Shown: positions 50,717 to 59,649, counted from the first letter of the stretch. The stretch: 64,000 nt of DNA from an uncultured Spirochaetia bacterium (GCA_937960645.1 CALGPJ010000011.1:1-64000), one strand, 5' to 3'. The notes: generated by a model from the sequence alone, not told the origin. A program made the numbers and translations.

Positions 50717-51342
50717 TGGACCCCTCCCTCATTCGCAGGATATTGCACGACATCAGGAATGGCCTGGCCACCATCCATGGATACACCCAGATCCTTTTGC
50801 GTGAGGACATATCCAAAGAGGATTCCCGGCGGTTTGCCGAAATCATCCTGGAACGGACCGACGACCTGAATCGCATCATCGTCGGTCTCAACAACATCAC
50901 ACGGGATTTTCAGCCCTACTCCGTCACGCCGCTCCCCTTTTTCAGCCTCTTCCAAAAATGGAAACAAACCTCCTGTTTTGCCCAAGGTACCACTTTCACC
51001 GAAGAGATCGAACCGGAGTTCGCCCTCCCCCTGCCCGCCGATCGGATCAAGTCCCTCCTGAACGAACTGGGATCGAACACCCAAAGGTTTTGTCCCCAAC
51101 CGCAACAGGTTTTTCTCAAGGCTGAAGGAAAATGCCTGATCTGGAAGGACAATGGGCCTGGAGCGCCGCCGGAAAGTCTCCCTCAGATCGGGCAGCCTTT
51201 CAAGAGTTTCCCTAATCGGTGTTGTCTTACACCAGGCTTGGGGATTGGCCTTGCGCATTGCCGGAGGCTCATCGAAGAGGCCGGAGGCAAACTGGGTTTC
51301 GAATCCAGCGACACGGGCTTCCTGGTCCGGGTAGAGTTTTGA
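50716..51342 (+). CDS. Small histidine kinase without sensor domain
   Basis: 208 residues. The H-box is at the extreme N-terminus (RRILHDIRNGLATIHGYTQIL, partly quoted; phospho-acceptor His11). The ATPase domain follows with an N-box-like LLNELGSNTQRF, G1 DNGPGAPP and G2 GLGIGLAHCRRLIEEAGG. All catalytic elements appear intact, but there is no input or membrane domain. It overlaps the preceding anchored-protein gene by 1 nt, and that protein may be its sensory partner. No response regulator is adjacent. Confidence 0.85.
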   Translation: MDPSLIRRILHDIRNGLATIHGYTQILLREDISKEDSRRFAEIILERTDDLNRIIVGLNNITRDFQPYSVTPLPFFSLFQKWKQTSCFAQGTTFTEEIEPEFALPLPADRIKSLLNELGSNTQRFCPQPQQVFLKAEGKCLIWKDNGPGAPPESLPQIGQPFKSFPNRCCLTPGLGIGLAHCRRLIEEAGGKLGFESSDTGFLVRVEF

Positions 51343-51353
51343 TGCCGAGCGAT

Positions 51354-51989
51354 TCAGCTGGCGAAAAACACCTCGGCGGCGATGTTCGAATCCCTTACCC
51401 CATGACGTTTCAGGTAATCGGTGAGCTTTCGGGCGAGACTTCCATGCCCGCAGACCGCGTACCGAGCGTTGGGGTCTACCGGAATCCGCTCCGGTGTGAT
51501 CCTTCCCGAATGCCATCCTGGGGCTGTTTCCCCACTGACGAAAAGATGCAGGTTGCAAACGCCCTTCAAATACTCCACCTCGACGGCGTCCTCTCGGTAG
51601 CGCACCCCGTAGTACAGGGCCAGAGGAGGCTGATTGGGCCGATACCTCAAAGCGCTCAAAAACGGACTGATGCCCGTACCGGTTGCAATCCAGATCATGT
51701 CCCCGGGGCGGCCGAGATCGAGTTGCGGTATGGGTGGGGTGGTGCCCAACTCAGTCCCCAATTCGCAACTCGCTAAATAGCTGCTGACGTACCCGCCCGG
51801 CAACAATCGAATCAGAAAGCCCAGATGGGGTCCCTCGGGGGAACTCGAAAGGCTGTACGGACGGGCGGTGACCCGATCCGGAAGGACGATCAGGGTGGAA
51901 TCTCCGCTGTGAAATTCCCAGGTATCCCGTTCCAGAAAGATCTCGAAAACCCTCGGCGAATACCAGCGGCGCTCAAGTAGCCGGGGCAT
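51354..51989 (-). CDS. Ferredoxin/flavodoxin-NADP+ reductase-like flavoprotein
   Basis: 211 residues from MPRLLERRWYSPRVFEIFLE. FAD-binding domain with RPYSLSSSP (the RxYS motif), NAD(P) domain with ATGTGISPFLSALRY and a C-terminal CGHGSLARKLTDYL. It is short for the FNR family (about 250) but has both domains and ends normally with EVFFAS. An upstream open frame to 52157 is out of register with homology and lies within the HAD gene. The start overlaps the HAD gene end by 17 nt. Likely an NADPH-dependent reductase; the acceptor is unknown. Confidence 0.82.
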   Translation of the reverse strand: MPRLLERRWYSPRVFEIFLERDTWEFHSGDSTLIVLPDRVTARPYSLSSSPEGPHLGFLIRLLPGGYVSSYLASCELGTELGTTPPIPQLDLGRPGDMIWIATGTGISPFLSALRYRPNQPPLALYYGVRYREDAVEVEYLKGVCNLHLFVSGETAPGWHSGRITPERIPVDPNARYAVCGHGSLARKLTDYLKRHGVRDSNIAAEVFFAS

Positions 51990-52779
51990 CGTCCAGCCAG
52001 CCGATCTGTTGCAAAACACGAGGAACCTGATCGAGGTGTTCCACCACCGCCACCGGCTGCAAATGGGCGGGGAGGAGTGTTTCCTTGATGTCGAACCAGA
52101 TGGAGGGCAGCTGGGCATTTGCCGCCCCCTGGATGTCGGAAGCCGGACTGTTGCCAATCATCAGAGCAGGTGTGCCCTGAGGAAAAGACGACACGGCGAT
52201 TTGGAAGATTCCGGCCGAGGGCTTACCGATCCCGTGATCGCCGCTGATCGTCAGTGAATCGAACCAGGATTCCAGTCCCGCGGCCCTGATTTTGAAACGC
52301 TGAAGATCGGGTGCGCCATTGGTCAAAAGCCCCAGATAAAACCGGGGCCGCAGCCACGCCAAAAGCTCTTTGGCCCCGTCGACCCAAACCACTCGGGACC
52401 TTCGTTTTTCCGTAAATATCTGCGCATAGGTCTGGGCCTGGGTGGAGGCCAGGGGTCGGGCAAGACGATCCAGGGTCTCCTGCCACACGACCACACGGTA
52501 ATTTGCCGCAAGCCTTGACAAGCTTTTAAGGTTCGCATCACTGCCCTGGAACTCCCCCCACAGGCCCTCCCCCCAGCTGATGCCGATTTTGCGTGTCCAG
52601 GGAAAGGTGGGCAAATCTTCCCAGAGCTGTCGCGCTACGGCACTGAAGGTTTGGACGAACAAGTCGGGATTTTCCGGAAAAACGCCCTCGGCAGCCATGG
52701 CGAAGAGGATGTCGCGGTTGACTCGTTCCTGATAGATCAGGGTATCATCGAGATCCAGGAGAATGAGGCGCCGCACCAT
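51973..52779 (-). CDS. HAD-superfamily hydrolase
   Basis: 268 residues, type I HAD phosphatase of the YjjG/pyrimidine nucleotidase-like group. Motif I LLDLDDTLIY (nucleophile Asp near 9), motif II GLLTNG, motif III Lys in GIGKPSAGIFQ and motif IV IGNSPASDIQGAANA. The cap is helical and C1-type. Substrate probably a small phosphorylated metabolite. It is the first gene of an operon with the FNR-like reductase. Confidence 0.88.
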   Translation of the reverse strand: MVRRLILLDLDDTLIYQERVNRDILFAMAAEGVFPENPDLFVQTFSAVARQLWEDLPTFPWTRKIGISWGEGLWGEFQGSDANLKSLSRLAANYRVVVWQETLDRLARPLASTQAQTYAQIFTEKRRSRVVWVDGAKELLAWLRPRFYLGLLTNGAPDLQRFKIRAAGLESWFDSLTISGDHGIGKPSAGIFQIAVSSFPQGTPALMIGNSPASDIQGAANAQLPSIWFDIKETLLPAHLQPVAVVEHLDQVPRVLQQIGWLDDAPAT

Positions 52780-52785
52780 GGCCCC

Positions 52786-52813
52786 ATCTTAGTGAAGTGT
52801 TGGGGATTGTCAA
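52786..52813 (-). promoter_or_regulatory. Promoter of HAD-FNR operon, leaderless type
   Basis: TTGACA (52813-52808), a 16-nt spacer and TAAGAT (52791-52786), then 6 nt (GGGGCC) to the ATG at 52779. Divergent from prs. Confidence 0.75.
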
Positions 52814-52824
52814 TCAAAACCCGC

Positions 52825-52853
52825 TTGCTCAAGAGCGCAACTTGGTTTAGGCT
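52825..52853 (+). promoter_or_regulatory. Promoter of prs, leaderless type
   Basis: TTGCTC, a 17-nt spacer and TAGGCT, then 6 nt (CCAGGT) to the GTG at 52860. CAGG within that gap is too close to the start to serve as a normal ribosome-binding site. Confidence 0.6.
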
Positions 52854-52859
52854 CCAGGT

Positions 52860-53804
52860 GTGGACGATATCAAAATCTTTCCCGGGAGCTCCAGCCGCCC
52901 CTTTACCGAAAAAATCGTACAGAACCTCGGCGTGGAAATTGGAAAGTGCGAAACCCTGAACTTTAGCGACGGCAACACCTTTGTGCGGATTCACGAGTCG
53001 GTTCGAGGCAGGGACGTGTTTCTGGTCCAAAGCATCGCCTTGAGGCCCAATGATGAGTTTACCGAAGCCTTGTTCTACCTCGATGCCTTCAAACGAGCCA
53101 GTGCCGCCAGCGTCACCCTGGTCATGCCCTACTTCGGCTACGCCAAAGGGGATAAGAAAGACGAGCCCCGGGTAAGCATCCGCGGCCGGGTCTGTGCCGA
53201 GTGCCTGGAGTTGGCCGGAGCCGACCGGGTGGTGGCCCTGGACCTCCACAGCCCCCAGATTCAGGGCTTTTTCAAGAAGCCCGTGGACCACCTCTATGCA
53301 CTTCCGGTGTTCACGGAATATCTGAGAAAAGTCCCCCTGGAAAACCCGGTTTTGGTCAGCCCGGATACCGGCTTCATCAAGCAGGCGCGCCTCTACTCCG
53401 AGGTGCTGGGTTGGCCCATGGCCATCGGCGACAAGGTGCGGCGCGACCACTCGGAACAGGCCCAGATTATGGACATCATCGGCGATGTGAAAGACAGAGA
53501 CGCCGTGATCGTGGACGACTTTGCGATCAGTGGCGGCACCCTCCTCGAACTGGCACAAGAGCTGAGGCGGCGCGGGGCCCGCCGTATTTTGGGAGTCTTG
53601 AGCCACATCCTCATGAATTCCAGCGGTATCGAACGCTTGAATCACAGTCCCATCGAAACCCTGCTCGTGACGGACTCGGTGGCCAATCCTCACATCGGCC
53701 TCAGCCCCAAAATCGTCACCCTGAGCGTGGCCCCGCTGATGGCACGTGCTATCCGGAGCATCGCGCGGCGAGAGAGCATGGCCCAACTCTTCAAAGAGCT
53801 CTGA
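52860..53804 (+). CDS. prs: Ribose-phosphate pyrophosphokinase
   Basis: 314 residues from a GTG start. Makes PRPP from ribose 5-phosphate and ATP for nucleotide, His and Trp synthesis. Seen are NFSDGNTFVRIHESVRGRDV, VVALDLHSPQIQGFF (ATP/metal region) and the PRPP loop VIVDDFAISGGTL. The flexible-loop region reads YAKGDKKDEPRVSIRGRV rather than the YARQDRK of classical class I enzymes, so this belongs to a divergent subgroup, and allosteric behaviour may differ. Convergent with argS, 29 nt apart, with no clear terminator. Confidence 0.92.
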   Translation: MDDIKIFPGSSSRPFTEKIVQNLGVEIGKCETLNFSDGNTFVRIHESVRGRDVFLVQSIALRPNDEFTEALFYLDAFKRASAASVTLVMPYFGYAKGDKKDEPRVSIRGRVCAECLELAGADRVVALDLHSPQIQGFFKKPVDHLYALPVFTEYLRKVPLENPVLVSPDTGFIKQARLYSEVLGWPMAIGDKVRRDHSEQAQIMDIIGDVKDRDAVIVDDFAISGGTLLELAQELRRRGARRILGVLSHILMNSSGIERLNHSPIETLLVTDSVANPHIGLSPKIVTLSVAPLMARAIRSIARRESMAQLFKEL

Positions 53805-53833
53805 CCGCCCTTGCATTGGCTCAAAAAAATCGA

Positions 53834-55600
53834 CTACATGGCCTCGAGAAAAGGAATGTTTAATAGATTCATGCCGTTGCGCAGGGTTTGTAACACGGCC
53901 CCTGAAAGCCGCAACCGAGCGGCGGTCAAACCGGGCTCCTGACCCAGGATGGCACAATCGTGGTAAAACCGGCTGTAAGCTCGTGCCAGGTTGTAGAGGT
54001 AATTGGCCACCTCCGAGGGGTCGTAGTGGAGGGCGGCAGCCTCCACCACCCCAGGGAAACGCTCGAGTTCCCGAAGCAGGGCCCATTCCTGGTCGGTGTC
54101 CAGAAGATCCCACCGAGGATTCGTTTCCGAGGCCTCTCCTGCTTTTCGTCTCAAGGAGCTGAGCCGTGCGCCCGTATACTGCAAGTAGGGGCCGGTGTTG
54201 CCGTTGAAGTTAAGCGATTCCTCGGGGTTGAAAACCATGTCTTTGGTCGGGCTTACCTGAAGCAGGAAATAATTCAAGGCTCCCAGGGCGATTTTTTCGG
54301 CGGTTTGATCCGGATCGTCGAGCTCGCCTTCCCGGTCTTTCGCGCGAATCTCGGACAGTGCCTCCTGGGCCAGTTCATCGAGCAAATCGTCGGCATCTAC
54401 CACCGTCCCCTCCCGGCTCTTCATCCGGCCCTCGGGTAAATTCACCATGCCGTAGCTCAGATGGTAAAGCTGGTTAGCCCAGGTGTTTCCAAGCTGGCGC
54501 AACACCTCGAACAGCACCTTGAAGTGGTAGTCCTGCTCGTTGGCCACCACGTAGACCAGCCGATCGAAGGGCCAGTCCCGGTATCGCCTCAGGGCGGTGC
54601 CGATGTCCTGTGTGAGGTAGATACTTGTCCCATCGGCACGGAGCAGGACCTTTTCCGCATTTTGGGGGGCCTGCGGATTTTCCTTCCAGGGGAGCCGGGC
54701 GACGATGGCCCCATCCTCCCGCCGATGAAAGATTCCTCGGTTCAACCCCTCGAGGACGTACTGTTTGCCGTCCAGGTAGGTCTCGCTTTCCTTGTAAACC
54801 TTGTCGAAAACGATCCCCGTCCGCCGATAGGTCTCTTCGATACCGGAGATGGCCCAATCGTTCATCAACGACCAAAGTTCGCGGACTTGGGTGTCCCCTG
54901 CCTCCCATCGACGTAAAAGTTCCTGGGCTTCTTGCTCGATCCCGGGGTCCTGCTGTGCCAGCTGGGCATAGCGAACATACCAGTCTCCCACGTAATGGTC
55001 GCTTTTTTTGCCCACACTCCGGGGAGTTTGCCCCCCACCCTCTTTTTGGTAGGCGAGCATGCTTTTGCAGATGTGGACCCCGCGATCGTTGATAAGATTG
55101 ACTTTCAGCACCACGGCCTTGTTGTAAGCCAGGATGCGGCTAATCGATTCTCCCAGGGCGTTGTTGCGTAGATGCCCAAGGTGCAGGGGCTTGTTGGTGT
55201 TGGGACAACTGAATTCGACCATGATCCTTTGCCCCTCCAAAGCCGAGGTGCTGCCGTACGCGTCACCCTCAGATTCGACCTTTTGCAAAATTTGCGGATA
55301 AACCTCCGCCCGCCGTAAGGCCAGGTTGACGTAAGGGCCCTCGGCCCTGATGAATCTCGCCAGACTGGCAAATCGTTCCTGCAGCAGAGTTTCCAATTCC
55401 TTTGCGAGCAGGTTGGGGGCGGCCCGAAACGTTTTGGCTAAGGCAAAAAGCGGAAACGCCAGATCCCCCAACTCCATTTTCGGCGGGACCTCACTCACGA
55501 TGGGCCACCCCCCATCCGGCGGCGCCACCTGCCGCCGGTGGGCAAGTACGTTCAAGCACTCGAGCAGTCGTTCCTTCCAGACGGCTTCGGCAATTTTCAT
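53834..55600 (-). CDS. argS: Arginyl-tRNA synthetase
   Basis: 588 residues, class I synthetase. The N-terminal additional domain (1-110) is followed by the HIGH-type motif in NTNKPLHLGHLRNNALGESI. The KMSKS-equivalent is GRMKSREGTVV, as commonly seen in ArgRS. The C-terminal DALR anticodon domain ends with LNIPFLEAM. No SD sequence precedes the ATG, and the promoter is placed for a leaderless message. Confidence 0.96.
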   Translation of the reverse strand: MKIAEAVWKERLLECLNVLAHRRQVAPPDGGWPIVSEVPPKMELGDLAFPLFALAKTFRAAPNLLAKELETLLQERFASLARFIRAEGPYVNLALRRAEVYPQILQKVESEGDAYGSTSALEGQRIMVEFSCPNTNKPLHLGHLRNNALGESISRILAYNKAVVLKVNLINDRGVHICKSMLAYQKEGGGQTPRSVGKKSDHYVGDWYVRYAQLAQQDPGIEQEAQELLRRWEAGDTQVRELWSLMNDWAISGIEETYRRTGIVFDKVYKESETYLDGKQYVLEGLNRGIFHRREDGAIVARLPWKENPQAPQNAEKVLLRADGTSIYLTQDIGTALRRYRDWPFDRLVYVVANEQDYHFKVLFEVLRQLGNTWANQLYHLSYGMVNLPEGRMKSREGTVVDADDLLDELAQEALSEIRAKDREGELDDPDQTAEKIALGALNYFLLQVSPTKDMVFNPEESLNFNGNTGPYLQYTGARLSSLRRKAGEASETNPRWDLLDTDQEWALLRELERFPGVVEAAALHYDPSEVANYLYNLARAYSRFYHDCAILGQEPGLTAARLRLSGAVLQTLRNGMNLLNIPFLEAM

Positions 55601-55606
55601 ACAGAC

Positions 55607-55636
55607 CAGTTACCAGGAAATACTCAAAAAGGTCAA
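55607..55636 (-). promoter_or_regulatory. Promoter of argS, leaderless type
   Basis: TTGACC (55636-55631), an 18-nt spacer and TAACTG (55612-55607), then 6 nt (GTCTGT) to the ATG at 55600. GTAACT with a 17-nt spacer is an equally good register. Confidence 0.6.
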
Positions 55637-55665
55637 GCCTATTCGTGCACCGGCTCGAGTTAGCC

Positions 55666-55694
55666 TTGCGAAAACAGCACAACGGGCGTAACAT
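55666..55694 (+). promoter_or_regulatory. Promoter of the 7TMR-DISM gene
   Basis: TTGCGA, a 17-nt spacer and TAACAT, then 8 nt to the GTG at 55703, so a leader of 1-2 nt at most. Divergent from argS. Confidence 0.65.
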
Positions 55695-55702
55695 GAATTA
55701 AG

Positions 55703-57583
55703 GTGACCCGCATTCAGACCATCACGCAAAAAACAGGTAATTTTATCGGCACCTTGGGGAGTGCCCTACTCATTATCACACCGCCCATCTTCTTTGTCGT
55801 TTTTTCGATTATCCTTGCGTGTCACGCAGAAAACACAGACGTAAAAATCCAGGCGGGTTACCTTGACTTGACGGAGTGGGCGCAAAACCCAACGATTGTG
55901 CGGCTTCGTGGTGAATACGAGTTTTTGGGACCGCAGGGGATAACCTACCGTCAAGTTCCCGACCAGTGGACGGACGAGGAGGCAGGGGCCCAAAATGGTT
56001 TTGGCTACGGCATCTATCGTTTTCGACTACGGCTTCCCACATATCGACGCTGGGGCCTGAAAATTTTGACCGCCGCCACATCCTGGCGGCTCAAGATCTT
56101 CGGAAAGGAAGTTGCCCGTGCCGGCAACCCCCATCCCGACCCGGCCAAGGCGGTACCCGAGTACAAACCCGCCATCGTCCTCTTGCCAGAATCGGAACTT
56201 CTCGATATCGAAATTGAGGTATCCAACTGGGAGTATCGGGTCGGGGGACTCTGGCGCGCACCCGAGGTCGGGCCTTACGGATTACTTCGGCAATCCCAGA
56301 ATACCAAGGACCACCTTTACATTGGTTTGGCCCTAACCTTGTCCAGCCTTGCCATTCTTTGCCTCGTTGGTTTTGGTTATTTCCCGGAATTTTTCTCCCT
56401 GCTGTATTTCTCGATATTGTGTTTGATTTTCGGTTTGCGTGCCCTCGTGACCGGGGATTACCTGATCGTCCAATTCTTTTCGGGTATGAGCTTCGATTTC
56501 ATAATCCGATTGGAATATCTGACGATCTACATTGCAGTCCCAGCCATCATTCTTTTTATCACGGAAATTTTGAAAAATTTGCCCAAACGGCTTTGGTTAC
56601 GCAGAGCAGCCCTACTCTACATTCCCCTTTTGGCCGCTCTTCCCTTCCTGCCCTTGCCCATCCTGACGCGAACTTTAGCTGCGGTGGGCCTCATCAACCT
56701 CATTCTATCGCTCACCATGGTGTTCTATCCCCTGGTACTTCTCTCCCAAAAGAGCTCTTTTACTATTTTGACAATCTTTTCCGGCGGCTTGACCCTTTTT
56801 CTCACCCTGATCAACGACTTCCTGCATAACAATTTCATCATCCAATCCACCAATCTTTTGCCCTGGGGTCAATACGTGTATTGTCTGATGCTCGGATTGG
56901 TGATCCTCCGCGAAACGGCCCAAAAACACCGGGAAAACAGGGTCTTGTCGGATAATCTGAAAAAGACCAACCAGAGCCTGCTCAAGGAAATAGAATACAA
57001 CGAGTCCGCCAAGTTGGAGGTTTATCACCAGGTTCGCAACAGTCTTCAAATCATCAACAGCATTATCAATCTGGATCATGCAAAGTTATCCAACCCCAAA
57101 ACCAACATCCAGGCTTTGAAGTCCCTTCAATTGAGAATTTCGGCCCTCGGCCTTGTCCAGGAGAAAATCCTGGAATCCATCCTTATCGACGAAATCGCGC
57201 TTGTCCCCTATTTTTCTGAGATTCTCAGTCTCATCCGTCGCAATCTTTTTACCAATGACGTCCAGGTGGAATTACGCGACAGCGGACCCCCAATCCTTCT
57301 TCCCAAAAGCCAGTGCCGCGACCTCAGCATGATCCTGATCGAATTCATCATCTACCTGTTCGAGAATCTTTCCGAAATCCAATCCATCGAGGTTCAGGTG
57401 ATCAACACGAACAACGGCCGTTTTGAATGCACGTTTGAATTGAAAGGCAAAATCCACTACGGCGATGAGGGAACCTGCGAAGGGATCAACATCACCATCA
57501 TCGAAAGCTACTGTATCAAAAACAATTTCCGCTACGAATTAAACTGCGGTGAGGAACTCACCTCCCTGAAAGTCATGAACTAA
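55703..57583 (+). CDS. 7TMR-DISM sensor with degenerate HisKA_2-type kinase core
   Basis: 626 residues from GTG. Order: an N-terminal membrane helix (about 15-35); an extracytoplasmic DISMED-like beta domain (about 45-190); a seven-helix 7TMR-DISM membrane unit (about 195-400); a short coiled coil; and a HisKA_2/HWE-like region (EVYHQVRNSLQIINSIINL, His near 438). The following ATPase region is badly eroded: the N-box reads ILIEFIIYLFENL without its Asn residues, and no DxGxG motif is present. It may therefore bind partners or be phosphorylated rather than act as a kinase. The next gene, convergent, is a single-domain response regulator. 7TMR-DISM proteins are especially numerous in Leptospira. 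Confidence 0.82.
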   Translation: MTRIQTITQKTGNFIGTLGSALLIITPPIFFVVFSIILACHAENTDVKIQAGYLDLTEWAQNPTIVRLRGEYEFLGPQGITYRQVPDQWTDEEAGAQNGFGYGIYRFRLRLPTYRRWGLKILTAATSWRLKIFGKEVARAGNPHPDPAKAVPEYKPAIVLLPESELLDIEIEVSNWEYRVGGLWRAPEVGPYGLLRQSQNTKDHLYIGLALTLSSLAILCLVGFGYFPEFFSLLYFSILCLIFGLRALVTGDYLIVQFFSGMSFDFIIRLEYLTIYIAVPAIILFITEILKNLPKRLWLRRAALLYIPLLAALPFLPLPILTRTLAAVGLINLILSLTMVFYPLVLLSQKSSFTILTIFSGGLTLFLTLINDFLHNNFIIQSTNLLPWGQYVYCLMLGLVILRETAQKHRENRVLSDNLKKTNQSLLKEIEYNESAKLEVYHQVRNSLQIINSIINLDHAKLSNPKTNIQALKSLQLRISALGLVQEKILESILIDEIALVPYFSEILSLIRRNLFTNDVQVELRDSGPPILLPKSQCRDLSMILIEFIIYLFENLSEIQSIEVQVINTNNGRFECTFELKGKIHYGDEGTCEGINITIIESYCIKNNFRYELNCGEELTSLKVMN

Positions 57584-57944
57584 TACCTTGCTCAATCAGT
57601 TGAATCAAGCGATCCATACTCACCGGTTTGTTCAGAAAGGCGATGGGTTTGACCCGATCCGCTCGGGAACGGGTTTCGGGGTTACTGTACGCGGTCAGGA
57701 AGATGATGGGTAACTGCGAAAAGGCGCGGATGCGCATGGCGGCATCGATACCGTCATTGTAACTTTGCAGCTTGATATCCATAATCACCAAATCCGGGTG
57801 AAATTCTTCCACAGCCTTGAAGATTAGGTCAGCAGAAACGACGGGATCGGAAACCGTGTACCCCTGCCGTCTAAGATTTTGTACCAGTTCCAGGCCAATG
57901 AGCGGCTCGTCCTCAACCACCAAAATTCGCTTTTCGGAAGCCAT
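57573..57944 (-). CDS. Single-domain response regulator
   Basis: 123 residues from MASEKRILVVEDEPLIG, start chosen because GAGGTGATC lies just upstream. A complete receiver: VVEDEP acidic pair, phospho-acceptor Asp in VIMDIKL, Thr in FLTAY, Lys in NKPVS. No output domain. The FLTAY and MDIKL signatures match receivers that partner with HWE/HisKA_2 kinases. Its end overlaps the end of the 7TMR-DISM gene by 11 nt (convergent), which suggests a functional link. Confidence 0.9.
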   Translation of the reverse strand: MASEKRILVVEDEPLIGLELVQNLRRQGYTVSDPVVSADLIFKAVEEFHPDLVIMDIKLQSYNDGIDAAMRIRAFSQLPIIFLTAYSNPETRSRADRVKPIAFLNKPVSMDRLIQLIEQGISS

Positions 57945-57963
57945 GAAGATCACCTCTATCTCT

Positions 57964-57991
57964 AGAATAATCTATTTCTCGATTTGTTCAA
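57964..57991 (-). promoter_or_regulatory. Promoter of the response regulator
   Basis: TTGAAC (57991-57986), a 16-nt spacer and TATTCT (57969-57964), giving a leader of about 13 nt that carries a ribosome-binding site. The -35 overlaps the aroC stop. Confidence 0.55.
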
Positions 57992-59046
57992 CGTACCAGC
58001 AGGGCTGCCTGCCGGCGAAAATGATCTTCGAGCACCAAACAAGCCATGGCCTCGACCACGGGTACCAAACGGGGACAGATGCACGGGTCGTGACGGCCGT
58101 GGGTCTCGATGGTCCGCGGCCGCCCGTGAATGTCCGTCGTTTTTTGCGGTTTGGATATACTCGAGGTGGGTTTGACGGCGCACCGAAAAATGATTTCCTG
58201 GCCTGTGCTGATTCCGCCCAGGATGCCGCCGGCGTTGTTGCTGAGCCAGCCATTTTCATCGCGACCGTCGTTGTGTTCGCTCCCACGCATGGCGGCGGCC
58301 CGGAACCCGCTCCCCACCTCGAATCCCTTGACCGCGCCCAGGCTCATGATAGCCTTGGCCAGGTCGGCCTCCAGCTTATCGAAGACCGGATCCCCCAAAC
58401 CGGGAGGCACCCCCTGGATCCGGCACTCCACAATCCCACCGCAACTGTCGCCCTCGGCCGCCAGCCTTTCCACCAGATCCACCATGCGTGCCGCCGCCTC
58501 GAGATCACAGGCCCGCATAGGGTTCTTTTCAATCACTTCGAAATCACAGTTCCGGCATTCGATACCGCCGGCCATCTTGGTGTATGCCACGATGCGCACA
58601 CCGCGGGCCTCGAGGAGCTTGCGGGCCACAGCCCCGGCGGCCACCCTTCCACTGGTTTCTCGGCCTGAGGCACGGCCACTCCCGCGGTAATCCCGAATAC
58701 CGTACTTGGCGAGATAGGTGAAGTCGGCATGGCCAGGACGAAACATTTCCTTGATCTCGTCGTAGGCCTCCGGTTTCTGGTCCTTGTTGTACAAAATCAT
58801 GAGGATTGGGGTGCCGGTGGTTCGACCTTCGAAGACACCCGAAAGGATATGAACCATGTCAGGTTCTTTTCGCGGTGTGGTTACCGAGCTTTGACCGGGC
58901 TTGCGCCGGTCGAGCTGCTTCTGCACATCCTCTTCCGAAAGCTCCACTCCGGGGGTCATCCCATCCAGGACCACCCCGACTGCACCTCCGTGGGACTCCC
59001 CAAAGGTCGTGATACGAAAAAAATGCCCAAAACTGCTACCCGGCAA
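57988..59046 (-). CDS. aroC: Chorismate synthase
   Basis: 352 residues from TTG at 59046 (MPGSSFGHFFRITTFGESHG). Final step of the shikimate pathway; it needs reduced FMN. Signature blocks GESHGGAVG, RPGHADFTYLAKYGIRDYRGSGRASGRET (in part), MRGSEHNDGRDENG and RHDPCICPRLVPV are intact. The start overlaps the aroK end by 11 nt, giving an aroK-aroC operon. Confidence 0.96.
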   Translation of the reverse strand: MPGSSFGHFFRITTFGESHGGAVGVVLDGMTPGVELSEEDVQKQLDRRKPGQSSVTTPRKEPDMVHILSGVFEGRTTGTPILMILYNKDQKPEAYDEIKEMFRPGHADFTYLAKYGIRDYRGSGRASGRETSGRVAAGAVARKLLEARGVRIVAYTKMAGGIECRNCDFEVIEKNPMRACDLEAAARMVDLVERLAAEGDSCGGIVECRIQGVPPGLGDPVFDKLEADLAKAIMSLGAVKGFEVGSGFRAAAMRGSEHNDGRDENGWLSNNAGGILGGISTGQEIIFRCAVKPTSSISKPQKTTDIHGRPRTIETHGRHDPCICPRLVPVVEAMACLVLEDHFRRQAALLVR

Positions 59047-59569
59047 AACCCGCCTCCTTCCAATCGATGATTTCTTCGACGCATTCGTCGATCGAGCGCC
59101 CCCCCACCTTCAAGATGCGCGGGGCGTAGGATTCGGCCATCTCTCGGCGACGAGCGGCCATGGTCATGAAACTTTCTCTGGGATTTTGGGGATCGAGAAA
59201 ACTGGGAAGTCCGCCTTGCCGGATTCGTTCGTACAGCACATCCCAATCCTCCTCCAGCCAGATCCAAACTCGGTTCGAACAACCATCCAGAATCTTCATC
59301 GCCGCCGAATTTTCAACAGTCCCTCCGCCGAGCGCCAATACCAGGGGCGGAGGGCAAGCTCCCAACCGGCTGGCGGCCCGCCTCTCGTAATCCTGAAAAA
59401 CGTCCCGACCCGATTCTTTGAAAATGGCGCGGGGGTTTCTCCGATCGGGATCCTCCTCAGAGATCATCTCGTCCAGGTCGTAGAACGGCCAGCCCAGGCG
59501 GCGGGCCAATTCCTGGCCGACGCTGCTTTTTCCGCTATGCTTCAACCCGAACAAAAATAGACGAGTCAC
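59036..59569 (-). CDS. aroK: Shikimate kinase
   Basis: 177 residues from GTG. P-loop FLFGLKHSGKSSVGQELAR, shikimate-binding FYDLDEMI, the FRDYE-type Arg in VFQDYERRA, and LALGGGTVENSAAM. Phosphorylates shikimate; coupled to aroC. The LID region (QGGLPSFLDP...) replaces the usual RPLL element, a variation seen in divergent members. The leader is 1-2 nt at most. Confidence 0.9.
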   Translation of the reverse strand: MTRLFLFGLKHSGKSSVGQELARRLGWPFYDLDEMISEEDPDRRNPRAIFKESGRDVFQDYERRAASRLGACPPPLVLALGGGTVENSAAMKILDGCSNRVWIWLEEDWDVLYERIRQGGLPSFLDPQNPRESFMTMAARRREMAESYAPRILKVGGRSIDECVEEIIDWKEAGFAG

Positions 59570-59577
59570 GGCTTAAA

Positions 59578-59606
59578 AAATTAACCTAACCGAACAATGG
59601 GGTCAA
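59578..59606 (-). promoter_or_regulatory. Promoter of aroK-aroC
   Basis: TTGACC (59606-59601), a 17-nt spacer and TAATTT (59583-59578), with 8 nt to the GTG at 59569. Divergent from the next promoter; -35 boxes 8 nt apart. Confidence 0.65.
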
Positions 59607-59614
59607 TGATGCCC

Positions 59615-59643
59615 TTGCACGCCACTCGGCAAGCTCTTAAACT
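59615..59643 (+). promoter_or_regulatory. Promoter of REC-PAS-REC gene, leaderless type
   Basis: TTGCAC, a 17-nt spacer and TAAACT, then 6 nt (GGAAAT) to the ATG at 59650. Confidence 0.65.
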
Positions 59644-59649
59644 GGAAAT

